From positions 1,898,501 through 1,962,500 of the forward strand of contig JACJYU010000001.1 in NCBI GenBank assembly GCA_020635915.1: a stretch of DNA of 64,000 nt, given 5' to 3'. Positions 36,079 to 44,999 of this stretch are shown in pieces. The first letter of the stretch is position 1. The number at the start of each line of letters is the position of its first letter. The DNA is from Flammeovirgaceae bacterium. GTDB taxonomy: Bacteria > Bacteroidota > Bacteroidia > Cytophagales > Cyclobacteriaceae. The notes under the pieces were generated by a model. It did no database searches and was not told the DNA's origin. It was given only the letters and a program-made list of their open reading frames with translations. The position numbers and the translations under genes were made by a program.

Positions 36079-38643
36079 TTACCGGGTGGCAATTATTACC
36101 CTCTTGCGATAGGTTTTCACATTGCCTGCCGCATTGAATACTTCAAACCAAACCACATAGTAACCTGACCTGGCCTTGGTGCCGTCCTCCATGTCCCCGT
36201 CCCAGCGGAACGAACCGCCTGTGCCCAGGGTGGCATTATTGGCAATAACCTTGATCAGGCGACCCTGGTGGTCGAGGATATTCACGTTGGCCACCAAACC
36301 AGGCTGGTCGAACTGAAAATTTATTTGGGCAAAAGCCGGGCCACCCGGGATGAGTGCAATGACGGGAGGGCTTACCTCCACATCCCCTGGGGAAACGGAG
36401 GCCCCGGCCCTAAAATTGGAATTGATATAGCCCGGGGTGGCAAAGCCCACAGTGGCACTCGCGGAGGCCCAGTTGTCGCGGGTGTTGGGGGCGCTAAATG
36501 AAACGCGCTCCAATGAAACGCCTTCTTCCTCTTTGATGAACGGGGAGTGGAAATCCTTATCGTATTGGAGGGCATCGACCAAAAAGCCCCCGGTGCCCGA
36601 AAGGGAGGCCGATCCGGCATCGTCTGGAAACGAAGGGAGCAATACGGAAATGAATTTTTCTTCTTTGCCTTGCGGATAGTTGACCTTTAATACAACGGGG
36701 TCAGGAGTGAGCACGCAATATTCGTGTGGGGGCATGATGAGGTCTGAAACGGATATGGGTTTCGGGTTTTCCACCAATCCTTCGGTGAGGTTGCCAATGG
36801 CCAGGTGCTTCAGGTTTATGTACTTATCGGAGTGGTTGTACAACTCTACAAAATCCACCCCGTTGGGGCGGGGGTTAAAAAGTATTTCGTTGATAAGGAT
36901 GTCCCCTGCCTCCACCTGTTCCGGTATGGCAAAAGTGGCGGTATTAGGGCCACTGGCGATGTTGTTGCCGGCACAATCAAAAAGGTTGTCGACCGTGATG
37001 GTATACAGTTGCCGGGTGGCCAATGGTGCCGCCAGGTTGAGCGTGACCGAGCGAAGCGATTGGGTTTCAAAATGCCAGTCTGAAACCTCAATGAGAGGCA
37101 CAATGGAAAATGCCACCTGGCCGGATATAGGGTTTTCCAACTTCTCATTAAAGGACAAAAGCAATTGAAGGCCCGAAACCACGGTGGCCGAGATAAGCCG
37201 GGGACCGGTAAGGTCGGGCTTGTTGGCAAAAACCGAGTTGGTTTTTCCGGGCGTGCCGCCTTGTTCGCTTTCCGAGGCCGTCCAGTTTTCTTCTTCCGCG
37301 CATATGTTGTCGGGGTCAATGAGTTCCAACGACCAGCCTCCTTCCTGCTTGTCAATGTTCCGGTACCACGAAAGGTCATAGCCCAATGAATCTATGGTTT
37401 TGCCCAATGGGGTTTTCAGGGTAAGGATGTCATCGGTATTGTTCAGGGTGGGAAAATTGGTGGCGCCAACCACCGGGGTGCCCATTCCAAATTTGGCGGC
37501 ATTGGCAAGGGAAGTAACCACCCAATACCCATTGGGCAAAATTATTTTTTCAGGCAGCACGGCAACGGAACTTCCATCGCTGAGTTGCCAGCCGGAAAGG
37601 TTAACGGGGTTAGGGCTTCTGTTGTGCACCTCAACGTATTCCGCGTCTGGCAAACTGACCTGCGGGCTTGGGTCTGGAAATATTTCAGTAAAAATAATGT
37701 CTTTGGGCCCAACCGGCATGAGCTGAAAGTAAAGGAAGGTCCCGGTAGTGGAGAGGGCGTTGCCCGCCAGGTCCTTAAGGCCATTGATGGTCAGGGTGTG
37801 CATAAGCCCGTTTTGAAAATGTTGGCCAAAAACAAGCCGCACCGACTGTCCATCGGGTTGTGCTTCCATCCCATCGGGGTGGCCTGTGCCCACGGAATAC
37901 ACAAGCGGGTCAAGGGCACTTACGGGATCAAGGGCTTCGTTGAAATGCAAGGTGACCTCATTGGAAGAAAGCACTTCGATGCTGTCCAGTATGGGCGGGT
38001 CAACATCCACATAGGGGTTTCCCGTAACCACAACATCGTCAAAATAAAATTTATCCGATCGGGTGGCAGTATAGGTGCAAACAACCCCAAAATAGGCGGA
38101 GGCTTTAAAAACATTGTCGAAGGCAGTGCCCTCTGAGGTGTAGGCGCCCGTTGCCCCTACATCGGAAAACAATTCCCAATTGCCCTGGTGGTCGCGCACC
38201 ACCTTTATGGCCACGTCCACGGTGGGGAGGCCTACCCTCCCATTCGCGCCATCCACAATTTTTTCGAGGGAAGTCCCTGCCTGGCGGTAAAGGCTTACCT
38301 CGTCATCCGTGTCCCCTACCATCACAAAATAGCCATTCAACGGCCCGTTGAGCCCGGCCTGATCGGACACCAGGTACACCCGTGCATAATTACTGCTTGA
38401 TGGATTGAACCCAAGCATCACGCGGAATTCCCAAACACCATCGTTAATGGCACTGTTGGTGGTGGATAGGTAAGCGGTGCCCGCGGCCGCTGGGGCTTGA
38501 AGCCTCAACTGAAAATTGTCTATGGTGAACACTGCGTTGTCACCGCTCCATTCGGGATTGGCGGTGAAGTCGCCATCGGAAAAACCATCGGCTATCTGGG
38601 CATGGCCATAAAACGCGCATACCAGGCACAGGAAGAAGGCCAT
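36079..38643 (-). CDS. Exported lamin-tail-domain surface protein
   Basis: An 854-residue exported protein. The Met at 38643 gives MAFFLCLVCAFYGHAQ as signal peptide; the open frame continues into the divergent asd promoter and gene. Order of parts: a jelly-roll-like N-terminal region (to about 230), an Ig-like SbsA-type domain (DPPILDSIEV to KDLAGNALS), a lamin-tail domain (IIFTEIFPDPSP, VEVHNRSPNPVNLSGWQL), a second Ig-like domain (FNEKLENPI, DCAGNNI), a second lamin-tail domain (ILINEILFNPRPNGVDFVELYN), and a C-terminal FlgD-like/sorting-type domain (NILDHQGRLIK, FRWDGDMEDG, SGYYVVWFEVF). The last part resembles type IX secretion sorting domains. Function probably adhesive or nuclease-associated; not proven. 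Confidence 0.88.
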   Translation of the reverse strand: MAFFLCLVCAFYGHAQIADGFSDGDFTANPEWSGDNAVFTIDNFQLRLQAPAAAGTAYLSTTNSAINDGVWEFRVMLGFNPSSSNYARVYLVSDQAGLNGPLNGYFVMVGDTDDEVSLYRQAGTSLEKIVDGANGRVGLPTVDVAIKVVRDHQGNWELFSDVGATGAYTSEGTAFDNVFKASAYFGVVCTYTATRSDKFYFDDVVVTGNPYVDVDPPILDSIEVLSSNEVTLHFNEALDPVSALDPLVYSVGTGHPDGMEAQPDGQSVRLVFGQHFQNGLMHTLTINGLKDLAGNALSTTGTFLYFQLMPVGPKDIIFTEIFPDPSPQVSLPDAEYVEVHNRSPNPVNLSGWQLSDGSSVAVLPEKIILPNGYWVVTSLANAAKFGMGTPVVGATNFPTLNNTDDILTLKTPLGKTIDSLGYDLSWYRNIDKQEGGWSLELIDPDNICAEEENWTASESEQGGTPGKTNSVFANKPDLTGPRLISATVVSGLQLLLSFNEKLENPISGQVAFSIVPLIEVSDWHFETQSLRSVTLNLAAPLATRQLYTITVDNLFDCAGNNIASGPNTATFAIPEQVEAGDILINEILFNPRPNGVDFVELYNHSDKYINLKHLAIGNLTEGLVENPKPISVSDLIMPPHEYCVLTPDPVVLKVNYPQGKEEKFISVLLPSFPDDAGSASLSGTGGFLVDALQYDKDFHSPFIKEEEGVSLERVSFSAPNTRDNWASASATVGFATPGYINSNFRAGASVSPGDVEVSPPVIALIPGGPAFAQINFQFDQPGLVANVNILDHQGRLIKVIANNATLGTGGSFRWDGDMEDGTKARSGYYVVWFEVFNAAGNVKTYRKRVIIATR

Positions 38644-38670
38644 TGCCTTTATGGATACCGTTAAAAATGG

Positions 38671-38678
38671 TAGTTTTG
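38671..38678 (+). promoter_or_regulatory. -7 element for asd
   Basis: TAGTTTTG, matching TAnnTTTG, 28 bases before the asd ATG. On the opposite strand the same 63-base gap holds TTTG, 19 bases and TACCATTT, a possible promoter for the divergent lamin-tail gene. Confidence 0.4.
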
Positions 38679-38706
38679 CCGTTCGGTTAACCAAAGAAAC
38701 AGTAAA

Positions 38707-39699
38707 ATGAAATTGGCAATAGTAGGGGCCACGGGGCTGGTAGGGCAGGAAGTGTTGAAGGTGATTGAAGAAAGGCATGTTGAATTTTCGGATTTGATCC
38801 TTGTGGCTTCCGCCAAATCGGTGGGGCAATCCCTATCATTTAAAGATAAGCAGTATACTATAAAAAGCCTAGCAGAGGCTTGTGATCTTATGCCGGAGGT
38901 AGCGATTTTCTCAGCCGGCAGCGGGGTGTCGCTGGAGTGGGCACCGCGTTTTGCCGAAAAAGGGTGCATCGTGATAGACAACTCCTCGGCCTGGCGGATG
39001 GACCCCGGGAAAAAACTGGTGGTGCCGGAAGTGAACGGCCATGTGCTCCGCATGGATGACCGCATCATCGCCAACCCCAATTGCTCCACCATTCAAATGG
39101 TATTGGCACTGGCGCCCCTTCATGTAAAGTACAAGGTAAAGCGCGTGGTGGTTTCCACCTACCAGTCCGTAACGGGAACGGGGAAGGATGCCGTGGACCA
39201 GATGATGAACGAGCGCAGCGGAAACCATGCGCTGAAGGTTTACCCACATCCCATTGACATGAACGTCCTCCCGCACATCGACACGTTTTTGGACAACGGG
39301 TACACCAAGGAGGAAATGAAAATGGTGAACGAAACACGGAAGATCATGGGGGACGCATCCATTGCCCTAACGGCCACCACCGTGCGGGTGCCTGCCATAG
39401 GGGGCCATTCCGAGGCGGTGAATGTGGAGTTTCACCATGAATATGACCTGGACGAGGCAAGGGGCTTGTTGGAGGCCACCCCCGGCATTGTGGTGGAGGA
39501 CGATGTGCAAAACAATATTTACCCCATGCCCATCCATGCGAGGGGCAAGGACGATGTGTTTGTGGGGAGGCTGAGAAGGGACGAGTCCCAGCCCAAAACC
39601 CTGAACATGTGGATAGTGGCGGACAACCTGAGGAAAGGGGCGGCCACCAATGCCGTGCAAATAGCGGAGTTTTTAGTGGGGAAAAATATGGTGGTGTAA
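38707..39699 (+). CDS. asd: Aspartate-semialdehyde dehydrogenase
   Basis: A 330-residue NADP-dependent enzyme that reduces aspartyl phosphate to aspartate semialdehyde, a step shared by lysine/diaminopimelate, threonine and methionine synthesis. It shows the nucleotide-binding VGATGLVGQEVLKV at the N-terminus, the catalytic Cys126 in NPNCSTIQM, and the substrate/active-site region with VPAIGGHSEAVNVEF, where the His is the general base. Length is normal. The start is the only one compatible with the Rossmann strand. lysA and metK of connected pathways lie elsewhere in the window. Confidence 0.97.
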   Translation: MKLAIVGATGLVGQEVLKVIEERHVEFSDLILVASAKSVGQSLSFKDKQYTIKSLAEACDLMPEVAIFSAGSGVSLEWAPRFAEKGCIVIDNSSAWRMDPGKKLVVPEVNGHVLRMDDRIIANPNCSTIQMVLALAPLHVKYKVKRVVVSTYQSVTGTGKDAVDQMMNERSGNHALKVYPHPIDMNVLPHIDTFLDNGYTKEEMKMVNETRKIMGDASIALTATTVRVPAIGGHSEAVNVEFHHEYDLDEARGLLEATPGIVVEDDVQNNIYPMPIHARGKDDVFVGRLRRDESQPKTLNMWIVADNLRKGAATNAVQIAEFLVGKNMVV

Positions 39700-39751
39700 A
39701 TCCTGAATTTTTGAGGAATAAAAAATAGCTTTACCATAAAACAATTGAACT

Positions 39752-40366
39752 ATGAGCAAGGGGTTAATAACAGCTTTGGCGATTATTGGGGCCATTGTCT
39801 TATTTGTAATAGGGTTTTTTATGTGGGGCGCTGGTGTTTTTGACAAGGCAATCGCCCAGCAGGAGGAGGTAAACGCCCAGTGGGCCAATGTGCAGGCAAC
39901 CTACCAGCGAAGAATGGACCTCATCCCCAACCTGGTGAACACCGTAAAGGGCTATGCCGACTTTGAGAAGGAAACCCTTACCGGTGTAATTGAGGCCAGG
40001 GCCAAGGCCACGTCCGTAACCATAGACCCATCCAACGTCACGCCCGAACAGTTGGCGCAATTTCAACAGGCACAGGACGGTTTGAGTTCGGCCCTTGCCC
40101 GGTTGATGGTGGTGGTGGAGCGTTATCCCGACCTGAAGGCCAACCAAAACTTTCTTGACCTGCAATCGCAGTTGGAGGGGACGGAAAACCGGATCAATGT
40201 TGCCCGGCAGCGTTACAACGAATCCGTGCAGGGGTATAACACCTATGTGAGGGGATTCTTTAGGAGAATGGCCTTGAGCATTTTTGGCGGAGGGGAGGAC
40301 TTTAGTGCGCGCAAAGGGTTTGAAGCCCAGGAAGGCGCGGACAAGGCCCCGGAAGTCAAGTTTTGA
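39752..40366 (+). CDS. LemA family protein
   Basis: A 204-residue protein with one N-terminal membrane helix (LITALAIIGAIVLFVIGFFM) and a long coiled-coil body. Conserved LemA parts: EEVNAQWANVQATYQRRMDLIPNLV, RYPDLKANQNFLDLQSQLEGTENRI and ARQRYNESVQGYN. The family is widespread but its function is not settled; in some bacteria it is linked to surface or peptide exposure. The usual downstream TPM-domain partner genes are absent here: the next gene, infB, lies on the other strand. It follows asd by about 50 bases. Confidence 0.92.
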   Translation: MSKGLITALAIIGAIVLFVIGFFMWGAGVFDKAIAQQEEVNAQWANVQATYQRRMDLIPNLVNTVKGYADFEKETLTGVIEARAKATSVTIDPSNVTPEQLAQFQQAQDGLSSALARLMVVVERYPDLKANQNFLDLQSQLEGTENRINVARQRYNESVQGYNTYVRGFFRRMALSIFGGGEDFSARKGFEAQEGADKAPEVKF

Positions 40367-40463
40367 TCCTGATAGAAAGGAAAGCCTTATCAATAAGAGG
40401 GTTGGCCTGGTAGGCGCGGGCGGTGAATGGGTTCCTTCCCTTTGGGCGTAGAAGGCCTCCTGG

Positions 40464-43106
40464 TTATTTCTTTACCTCGCGGTTTTCGTAGCTTTCAATG
40501 ACATCGCCCACCTGGATGTCGTTGAAGTTTTTGATGCTGATACCGCAATCAAACCCGGACTTCACTTCCGCCACGTCATCCTTAAAGCGTTTCAGGGCGG
40601 TCATCTCACCGGAGTAGATAACAATGCCATCGCGGATAAGGCGGATAGGGTTGGCGCGCTTGATGTACCCATCGGTTACCATGCACCCTGCCACTGTTCC
40701 TACTTTTGAAATCTTGAATACTTCCCTTACTTCCACATTGCCCACGATCACTTCTTCAAACTCTTTCTCCAACATTCCTTCCATGGCCGCCTTCACGTCA
40801 TTGATGGCGTCATAGATGATGGAGTAAAGCCGGATTTCGATTTCCTCGTTTTCGGCAACTTTCCTGGCAGAGCCCGATGGCCTCACCTGGAAGCCCACGA
40901 TAACGGCATCAGAGGCGGAGGCCAGCAACACGTCCGATTCGGATATCTGCCCCACGCCCTTGTGGATAATGCTGACCTGTATTTTGGGGGTGGAGAGTTT
41001 CAACAGGGAGTCGGACAACGCTTCCACGGAACCATCGAAGTCGCCTTTTACGATAATCCGTAGTTCCTTGAACGATCCAATGGCCAGTCGCCTTCCAATC
41101 TCGTCCAGTGTAATGTGCTTTTTCGTCCTGATGCTTTGCTCCCTTTGGATTTGCCCACGCTTGGCAGCGATTTCCCGCGCTTCGCGGTCGGTTTCCATTA
41201 TATTGAATTTTTCACCGGCCTGGGGCGCCCCATCCAGCCCCAACACCAATACCGGTGTGGATGGGCCAACGGACTTTACCTTGTTGCCGGTATCATCGAA
41301 CATGGCCTTCACGCGGCCAAAGTTCGACCCCGCCAGGATGACGTCCCCGATCTTGAGCGTGCCTGCCTGCACCATTACCGTGGTGACATAACCGCGGCCC
41401 TTGTCCAGGGCGGCCTCCACCACGGAGCCGGAGGCGGGCTTGTTCGGGTTTGCCCTTAGGTTGAGCAGCTCCGATTCCAGGAGCACCTTTTCCAACAGGT
41501 CGTCAATGCCTTGTCCTGTTTTTGCGGAAATTTCCTGGCATTGGTATTTCCCTCCCCAGTCCTCCACCAGTATGTTGATCTTGGAGAGGGATTCCTTTAC
41601 CTTCTCGGGATTGGCACCGGGCTTATCAATTTTATTGATGGCGATCACGATGGGCACGCCCGCCACCTGGGCATGGTTGATGGCTTCCTTGGTTTGGGGC
41701 ATCACATCATCGTCTGCCGCCACCACGATAATGGCCACATCCGTTATTTTGGCGCCCCTTGCGCGCATGGCGGTAAATGCTTCGTGACCGGGCGTATCGA
41801 GGAAGGCAATCTTCTGGTTGCTCTTGGTGGTTACGTTATAGGCACCAATGTGCTGGGTGATCCCCCCGGCTTCCTCATCCGTGACCTTTGTGTGCCTGAT
41901 GTAGTCAAGCAGTGATGTCTTGCCGTGGTCCACATGGCCCATAATGGTCACGATGGGGGCGCGTGGCTCCAGTTCCTCTTCTGCGTCCTCTTCTTCCACC
42001 ACGTCTTCTTCTTCTTCTGACGAAGTAAACTGCACGTCAAAGCCAAACTCGTCCGTAATCACGGTTATGGCCTCGGCATCCAAACGCTGGTTGATGGAAA
42101 CGAACATGCCCAGGCCCAGGCAAGTGGAGATCACGTCATTCACGGAAACGTTCATGAGCGAAGCCAGGTCATTGGCCGAGATAAACTCCGTTACCTTTAA
42201 CGTTTTGGAGTCCTCCTGCTCTTGCAGCATCCTTTCGTCCTCGGCCTCGGAGAGGGCCTGCCGTTTTTCTTTCCGGTATTTGGCCCCGCTCGTTTTCTTT
42301 TGGCTGCCGCTCAGCTTTGCCAGCGTTGCACGCACCTGCTCCTGTATTTCTTTTTCGGTTGGCTCGGCCTTTTGGGCACGGGGGGCAAATGGCTTTTTGC
42401 CTTTGCCACTCCTGTCGTCTTTTGGGGGAATGATCCTTTTGCGCGGCCTTCGCTTCCGGGAATCTTCCCTTTTGTCGGAAGACGCCACGGGCTGGTCTTT
42501 CTTCTTTTCCGGCAGTTCTATGCGGTCCACCACTTTTAAGCCCTGCAGCTTGTTGGCCTTGGCCTTAATCAGTTCCTGCTCCTTCTTTTCTTCTTTTTCG
42601 GGGGCGGTTTCTTTTTTTGCTCCTTCCGCTTCCTTCACCTTTTCCTTCCCCTCGTCAACCGCGCTTTCGGCAGCTTCCTCCTTTTCCTTCTTCTTTTCCA
42701 GGTCTATCTTGCCCAGGACTTTTATCCCTTCAAGTTTGGTTTTTTCCAACCCAACTTTCTCAGGCTGCTTGGGCTCTTCTTTGGGCTTGATCTCCGTAGA
42801 GCCAAGGTTTTTGATCAGGATTTGTTCGTCTTCCTCGCTTTTCTTGCGTGAAGCTTCATTTTCCGATTCTATGGTCACATCCTCGGTATGCTTGATGCCA
42901 ATGGTCAAACCGGAGGCTTCACGCTTTTCGGAGGCAGAACTTGCAAATTCCTTTGAAAGCATGGCAAACTGCTCCGCGGTCAGTTTGGCGTTGGGGTTGT
43001 TTTCAACCTTAAACCCCTTTTCTGAAAGAAAATCCAAAATGGTATTGTGCCCCACATTGAGTTTTCTGGATGCCTGCCCCAACCGTATCATTTTATTTTC
43101 TGCCAT
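40464..43106 (-). CDS. infB: Translation initiation factor IF-2
   Basis: An 880-residue GTPase that brings initiator fMet-tRNA to the ribosome. An N-terminal IF2N module (MIRLGQASRKLNVGHNTI) is followed by a long charged low-complexity linker to about residue 270, then a second IF2N-like region. The G domain begins near residue 389: GHVDHGKTSLLDYI (G1), GGITQHIGAY (G2), DTPGHEAF (G3), NKIDKPG (G4) and SAKTGQG (G5). The C-terminal domains C1 and C2 follow. It is the third gene of rimP-nusA-infB, 38 bases after nusA. Confidence 0.98.
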   Translation of the reverse strand: MAENKMIRLGQASRKLNVGHNTILDFLSEKGFKVENNPNAKLTAEQFAMLSKEFASSASEKREASGLTIGIKHTEDVTIESENEASRKKSEEDEQILIKNLGSTEIKPKEEPKQPEKVGLEKTKLEGIKVLGKIDLEKKKEKEEAAESAVDEGKEKVKEAEGAKKETAPEKEEKKEQELIKAKANKLQGLKVVDRIELPEKKKDQPVASSDKREDSRKRRPRKRIIPPKDDRSGKGKKPFAPRAQKAEPTEKEIQEQVRATLAKLSGSQKKTSGAKYRKEKRQALSEAEDERMLQEQEDSKTLKVTEFISANDLASLMNVSVNDVISTCLGLGMFVSINQRLDAEAITVITDEFGFDVQFTSSEEEEDVVEEEDAEEELEPRAPIVTIMGHVDHGKTSLLDYIRHTKVTDEEAGGITQHIGAYNVTTKSNQKIAFLDTPGHEAFTAMRARGAKITDVAIIVVAADDDVMPQTKEAINHAQVAGVPIVIAINKIDKPGANPEKVKESLSKINILVEDWGGKYQCQEISAKTGQGIDDLLEKVLLESELLNLRANPNKPASGSVVEAALDKGRGYVTTVMVQAGTLKIGDVILAGSNFGRVKAMFDDTGNKVKSVGPSTPVLVLGLDGAPQAGEKFNIMETDREAREIAAKRGQIQREQSIRTKKHITLDEIGRRLAIGSFKELRIIVKGDFDGSVEALSDSLLKLSTPKIQVSIIHKGVGQISESDVLLASASDAVIVGFQVRPSGSARKVAENEEIEIRLYSIIYDAINDVKAAMEGMLEKEFEEVIVGNVEVREVFKISKVGTVAGCMVTDGYIKRANPIRLIRDGIVIYSGEMTALKRFKDDVAEVKSGFDCGISIKNFNDIQVGDVIESYENREVKK

Positions 43107-43144
43107 GGTGCCAAATATCGGTAATTTTTGCTTTTTTAAAGGTC

Positions 43145-44392
43145 CTATTCCTGCTCGAACTCTTTCTTAAGTGCTTTTAGTACCATCTCTACCGTTTCTT
43201 CTTCCAGATCGGTCCGTCTCACCAGCTCTTCCGCGTTCAATGCCAACACACTTTTTGCCGTATCCAACCCTATGCGCTTCAGTTCTTCGATCACCCAGTC
43301 TTCAATCTCATCGGAGAATTCCAGCAAGTCAACATCCTCGTCCTCCAACTCCATGTCTTCCCTGAACACATCAATCTCCATGTCCACCAAGCGGCTGGCC
43401 AGTTTTATGTTCAAGCCCCCTTTGCCTATGGCGAGGGATACCTGGTCGGGCTTCAAGTAAACGGACACCCGCCCGTTCTCTTTGTCTATTTTAATGCTTG
43501 TGATCTTTGCAGGGCTGAGCGCACGGGTAATATAGAGTTCGAGGTTTTCAGTATAATTGATAACGTCTATGTTCTCGTTTTGCAATTCACGCACAATGGC
43601 GTGTATGCGTGAGCCCTTCATCCCCACACAGGCACCCACCGGGTCAATGCGGTCGTCATAAGATTCCACCGCCACTTTGGCGCGCTCGCCCGGCTCGCGG
43701 ATTACTTTCTTAATGGTGATCAGCCCATCGTACACTTCCGGTACTTCTTGCTCAAAAAGGCGTTCTAAAAACACCGGGGACGTCCGGGAAAGGACGATTT
43801 TGGGGTTGCCATTGATCATTTCCACCTTGTGCACAATGGCCCGGATGGACTCCCCTTTCCTATACCGGTCTTTCGGGATCTGCTCGCTTCGTGGCAAGGA
43901 AATTTCGTTGCCTTCGCCATCGATCAACAAAACCTCGCGGCTCAGTACCTGGTACACTTCACCAGTAATGATCTCGCCCACGATTTCCTTGTACTTTTCA
44001 AAAAGTATGTCCTTTTCAAGGTCTTTTACTTTTTGCATAAGGGTTTGGCGGGCAGTGCTTACGGCCCTTCTGCCAAAATCCTCCAGGTGTATCTCTTCTG
44101 CCACTTCCTCGCCTACTTCAAAGTCAGGCTCTATCTTCCTTGCCTCGGTCAGGCTTATTTTGTCGAAATCCCAGATGTCTTCCGAATCGTCATCCACGAT
44201 CTCGCGAAAACGCCAGATTTCAAGATCGCCTTTATCCGAGTTCACGATGATGTCGAAGTTCTCATCGTGTTCGTACTTTTTCCGGATCATGTTCCTAAAA
44301 ACATCCTCCAGTATCCGGATCATGGTGGGTCTGTCTATGTTCTTTTGCTTTGCAAAGTCGGCAAAAGATTCTACTAAGGTTGAAGCATCCAT
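43145..44392 (-). CDS. nusA: Transcription termination/antitermination factor NusA
   Basis: A 415-residue RNA-polymerase-binding protein influencing pausing, termination and antitermination. The N-terminal domain (ADFAKQKNIDRPTMIRILEDVF) is followed by an S1 domain (IVGEIITGEVYQVLSREVLL), KH1 (DPVGACVGMKGSRIHAIVREL) and KH2 (ISLA-type SLAIGKGGLNIKLASRLV). The C-terminus ends soon after one short helix-hairpin-like element (LDTAKSVLALNAEEL), so the acidic repeats of E. coli NusA (495 residues) are mostly missing, as usual outside Gammaproteobacteria. It lies 9 bases after rimP. Confidence 0.97.
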   Translation of the reverse strand: MDASTLVESFADFAKQKNIDRPTMIRILEDVFRNMIRKKYEHDENFDIIVNSDKGDLEIWRFREIVDDDSEDIWDFDKISLTEARKIEPDFEVGEEVAEEIHLEDFGRRAVSTARQTLMQKVKDLEKDILFEKYKEIVGEIITGEVYQVLSREVLLIDGEGNEISLPRSEQIPKDRYRKGESIRAIVHKVEMINGNPKIVLSRTSPVFLERLFEQEVPEVYDGLITIKKVIREPGERAKVAVESYDDRIDPVGACVGMKGSRIHAIVRELQNENIDVINYTENLELYITRALSPAKITSIKIDKENGRVSVYLKPDQVSLAIGKGGLNIKLASRLVDMEIDVFREDMELEDEDVDLLEFSDEIEDWVIEELKRIGLDTAKSVLALNAEELVRRTDLEEETVEMVLKALKKEFEQE

Positions 44393-44401
44393 GTTACTTG
44401 C

Positions 44402-44872
44402 TTATTTAAAAGAAATTTGTACTAACGCCTTATCGATCATATCAAATGGTATTTCCATTTTCTTTGTTGCTTTTTTCTTCTTGTCCGTTTTATCCTCACA
44501 CTCCATTTCTATGCCCTCGCCCGTCATGCCGGTGAACTTTCCCTTCAGTTGGGACTTGTCCTTTAAAACAACCTTTAGGCCCCTGCCCAGGTGTTTCCCG
44601 TACTGGCGTTTCAGCTTGAGCGGGGAATCCACGCCCGGGGAGGTAACCTCGAGGACATAGTTTTCGGGCATCATCCCTTCCTCATCCAGCTTTGCCGACA
44701 ATGCCCGGCTCAATGACGCACAATCTTCAATGGTAGCGCCCGTGTCGCCATCGATCACCACGGTCACTTTTTTGGGGGGCCTGTTGCCCGAGACGGCCAC
44801 GTCCACCAAAAAAAGGGAAGGCCCCTTTATCAGGGAGGCGGCCAGTTCCGTAATGCGCGCGCTTATATCCAT
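44402..44872 (-). CDS. rimP: Ribosome maturation factor RimP
   Basis: A 156-residue protein required for 30S subunit maturation. Conserved portions: VVIDGDTGATIEDCASLSRAL and NYVLEVTSPGVDSPLK, typical of the N-terminal RimP domain, followed by a beta-barrel C-terminal domain (KGKFTGMTGEGIEME). First gene of the rimP-nusA-infB operon, a conserved order in bacteria. It is transcribed from a strong promoter at 44938-44968 through a leader containing a hairpin. Confidence 0.95.
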   Translation of the reverse strand: MDISARITELAASLIKGPSLFLVDVAVSGNRPPKKVTVVIDGDTGATIEDCASLSRALSAKLDEEGMMPENYVLEVTSPGVDSPLKLKRQYGKHLGRGLKVVLKDKSQLKGKFTGMTGEGIEMECEDKTDKKKKATKKMEIPFDMIDKALVQISFK

Positions 44873-44887
44873 AAGTTTCGATAAACA

Positions 44888-44913
44888 AAGAGGGGACTTT
44901 TTAGTCCCCTCTT
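44888..44913 (-). promoter_or_regulatory. Leader hairpin upstream of rimP-nusA-infB
   Basis: AGAGGGGAC pairs perfectly with GTCCCCTCT (one more A-T pair outside) around a 6-base loop. It lies between the promoter and the rimP start, 16 bases before the ATG. A weak T-containing stretch (TTTGTTT) follows it on the minus strand. Attenuation or NusA feedback is an inference. Confidence 0.55.
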
Positions 44914-44937
44914 ATTGTTTTTCCACATAAGTTGCCG

Positions 44938-44968
44938 CAAAGGTAATCGATTTTTAATTTATTGCAAA
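44938..44968 (-). promoter_or_regulatory. Promoter of the rimP-nusA-infB operon
   Basis: Minus-strand TTTG (44965-44968), 19 bases, then TACCTTTG (44938-44945): an exact match to the Bacteroidota housekeeping consensus. It predicts a leader of roughly 60 bases. Confidence 0.7.
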
Positions 44969-44999
44969 ATATTGTTAGGTTGCCAAATTGATCGAAGCT

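Noticed and set aside
41920..43170. A 416-codon Ser/Phe-rich open frame opposite infB
   Set aside because: Antisense shadow of the charged linker and IF2N region of infB; low-complexity composition only.
43677..44660. A 327-codon open frame opposite nusA and rimP
   Set aside because: Covers two conserved genes on the other strand and has no domain of its own.
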